From: a virus
DNA: 32,391 nt
Direction: 5' to 3' (one strand)
Virus record (IMG/VR): IMGVR_UViG_3300020196_000147
Location: 1-32,391 of that record
Shown here: in pieces, positions 31,376-32,391 of the stretch
Layout: each line of letters opens with the position of its first letter
Numbering within the stretch: position 1 is the stretch's first letter
The notes under the pieces: generated by a model
Database searches by the model: none
Told to the model about the DNA's origin: nothing
What the model saw: the letters and a program-made list of their open reading frames with translations, nothing else
Translations under genes and position numbers: made by a program

Positions 31376-31726
31376 ATGAAGCCACGTTCGGCTAAAAACA
31401 AAGGTAAACGGTTACAAAATTCAGTACGAGATATGATATTAGAAAACTTCAAACAACTGGAACCCGATGATGTGGTTTCAACGTTGATGGGTGATAGTGG
31501 GACCGATATTAAATTGTCACCTGCGGCGCGGAGGGTGTTTCCCTACTCTCCAGAGTGCAAGAACCAAGAAAAGATGAATATCTGGTCATCTCTGGAACAA
31601 GCAGAAGGTAATACGAAAGAAGGAACGACTCCCGTTTTGTTCTTTAAGAGAAACAATACACCAGTGTACGCGGTTATTCCCGCAGAACACTTCTTTCAAT
31701 TGGTAAATAAAAAAACCGTTGAATAA
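31376..31726 (+). CDS. PD-(D/E)XK-type nuclease (Holliday-junction resolvase-like)
   Basis: A 116-residue basic protein with the order of a PD-(D/E)XK nuclease: an N-terminal KNKGKRLQNSVRDMI, then GDSGTDIKLSP (catalytic Asp) and SPECKNQEKM (Glu-x-Lys), followed by a helix and a beta strand (TPVLFFKRNNTPVYAVIP). Small proteins of this kind act as Holliday-junction resolvases or as restriction-like endonucleases in phages. AGAGG before the ATG supports the start. It is the last gene before a new promoter and the primase gene, so a role in replication or recombination fits. Activity inferred. Confidence 0.75.
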   Translation: MKPRSAKNKGKRLQNSVRDMILENFKQLEPDDVVSTLMGDSGTDIKLSPAARRVFPYSPECKNQEKMNIWSSLEQAEGNTKEGTTPVLFFKRNNTPVYAVIPAEHFFQLVNKKTVE

Positions 31727-31736
31727 AAAAGAAAAC

Positions 31737-31765
31737 TTGACAATTTGCAGAAGAGGGGTTAGATT
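31737..31765 (+). promoter_or_regulatory. Sigma70-type promoter for the primase gene
   Basis: TTGACA at 31737-31742, a 17-nt spacer, and TAGATT at 31760-31765. The expected start, around 31772, is only about 2 nt before the ATG at 31774, so the mRNA would be leaderless or nearly so. The same -35 box and spacing recur at five other places. Confidence 0.6.
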
Positions 31766-31773
31766 TCATTATT

Positions 31774-32391
31774 ATGAATCTAATCTCTCTTTTGTCGCAA
31801 ATATTAGGTGATTATAAAGAACACGGGAAAGGTGAACACTATTTCACCTGCCCTTTCTGTCATAACCATAAGAAGAAGTTTGCGATAAATGTAATTAAGA
31901 ACGCATTTCATTGTTGGCATTGTGGAGCAAAAGGTCGTTCTTTAATAACACTATTTAAGAGACTTGATGTATCTCCGTCACAACTGAAAGAACTGCGGTC
32001 ACTTCTATCAGATGACCAAATACGAAATTATGTAGAAGAAGAAACAATTACCGATTTATATCTTCCACCTGGATACAAGCCATTATGGAAGCAATCAAAT
32101 AGTATTCATTATTTAAATGCGTTACGGTATCTGAAAAACAGAGGAATCACGGGATATGATATTATCCGTTATCAAATGGGGTATACGATTGATGGTCCTT
32201 ACGCTAATCGGATTATTATTCCTTCATATGACCAGAATAACAAGCTAAACTATTTCATCGCCCGTAGTTTCTATGACGATGGAATGAAATATAAGAATCC
32301 ACCAGTATCGAAGAATGTGGTGATGTTCGAGAATCAAATCAACTGGAAGATGCCGTTGGTGTTGTGTGAAGGTGTGTTCGATGCCATAAAA
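31774..32391 (+). CDS. DNA primase, zinc-finger and TOPRIM start (3' end outside window)
   Basis: The first 206 residues of a primase. A CHC2-like zinc finger is formed by Cys26-x2-Cys29 (TCPFCH) and Cys47-x2-Cys50 (FHCWHCG). A linker region leads to residues about 145-206, where YANRIIIPSYDQNN, YFIARSFYDDGMKYKNPP and VLCEGVFDAIK mark the entry to a TOPRIM catalytic domain with Glu199. It makes RNA primers for lagging-strand synthesis; whether a helicase domain follows cannot be seen. No ribosome binding site precedes the ATG, and the promoter suggests a leaderless transcript. It marks the start of the replication gene block. Confidence 0.88.
   Translation, partial: MNLISLLSQILGDYKEHGKGEHYFTCPFCHNHKKKFAINVIKNAFHCWHCGAKGRSLITLFKRLDVSPSQLKELRSLLSDDQIRNYVEEETITDLYLPPGYKPLWKQSNSIHYLNALRYLKNRGITGYDIIRYQMGYTIDGPYANRIIIPSYDQNNKLNYFIARSFYDDGMKYKNPPVSKNVVMFENQINWKMPLVLCEGVFDAIK

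Overview
This window looks like part of the genome of a large, tailed, contractile (T4-like, myovirus-type) double-stranded DNA phage. The evidence is a T4 gp55-like late sigma factor, gp25-like and gp6-like baseplate wedge proteins, a spike-like baseplate protein, a very large tail protein with a lectin-like domain, a zinc-finger/TOPRIM primase, phage lysis enzymes, and a tRNA cluster with a tmRNA. All supported genes lie on the + strand and are tightly packed with many 1-20 nt overlaps. Base composition is AT-rich. Lipoprotein signal peptides and peptidoglycan hydrolases suggest a Gram-negative host, and strong GGAGG ribosome binding sites with TTGACA/TATATT promoters suggest ordinary sigma70-type expression. 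The host cannot be named from this sequence alone.

Layout. 1-1651: lysis-type genes (GH19 endolysin end, LTxxQ-like lipoprotein, amidase). 1667-3527: a short adenylosuccinate synthetase homologue and a truncated nucleotide-sugar dehydrogenase. 3545-6436: a translation-support block with five tRNAs (Val, Gly, Leu, Glu, Gln), a structured noncoding stretch of unknown identity (about 4880-5090), several very small genes, a papain/C39-like peptidase and a complete tmRNA whose tag reads GNSYSQPLALAA. 6470-9414: small early-type genes, an HNH protein, an HD hydrolase, an Hsp20 with a foldable leader, an 18-residue Cys-rich peptide, an orphan Shine-Dalgarno stem-loop and a strong terminator. 9424-13210: a coiled-coil membrane protein, UV damage endonuclease, a mini membrane protein, a glycosyltransferase and an IMPDH/GMPR-family enzyme. 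13223-14754: a lysozyme-like protein, a small membrane protein and the late sigma factor. 14794-31357: virion genes, mainly baseplate and tail. 31376-32391: a PD-(D/E)XK-type nuclease and the start of a DNA primase.

How it fits together. Six near-identical promoters (TTGACA, 16-18 nt, TATATTTA or close) serve the metabolic, RNA and replication genes. None was found in the 13-31 kb structural block, which fits a division between host-sigma early or middle transcription and gp55-driven late transcription. The tRNAs and tmRNA probably support translation and ribosome rescue in the infected cell. PurA-like and IMPDH-like enzymes act on purine nucleotides; UvsE-like endonuclease and Hsp20 point to DNA-damage and stress handling; the sugar dehydrogenase and glycosyltransferase point to glycan modification.

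Most notable observations: the tmRNA; the unidentified structured RNA region; a 23-nt inverted-repeat insertion that breaks a collagen-like tail gene and whose removal restores the frame; the archaeal-length PurA homologue, which may be relevant to modified-purine DNA; a Cys-rich micropeptide followed by a stem-loop displaying a near-perfect anti-16S sequence; and a candidate RNA thermometer in front of hsp20.
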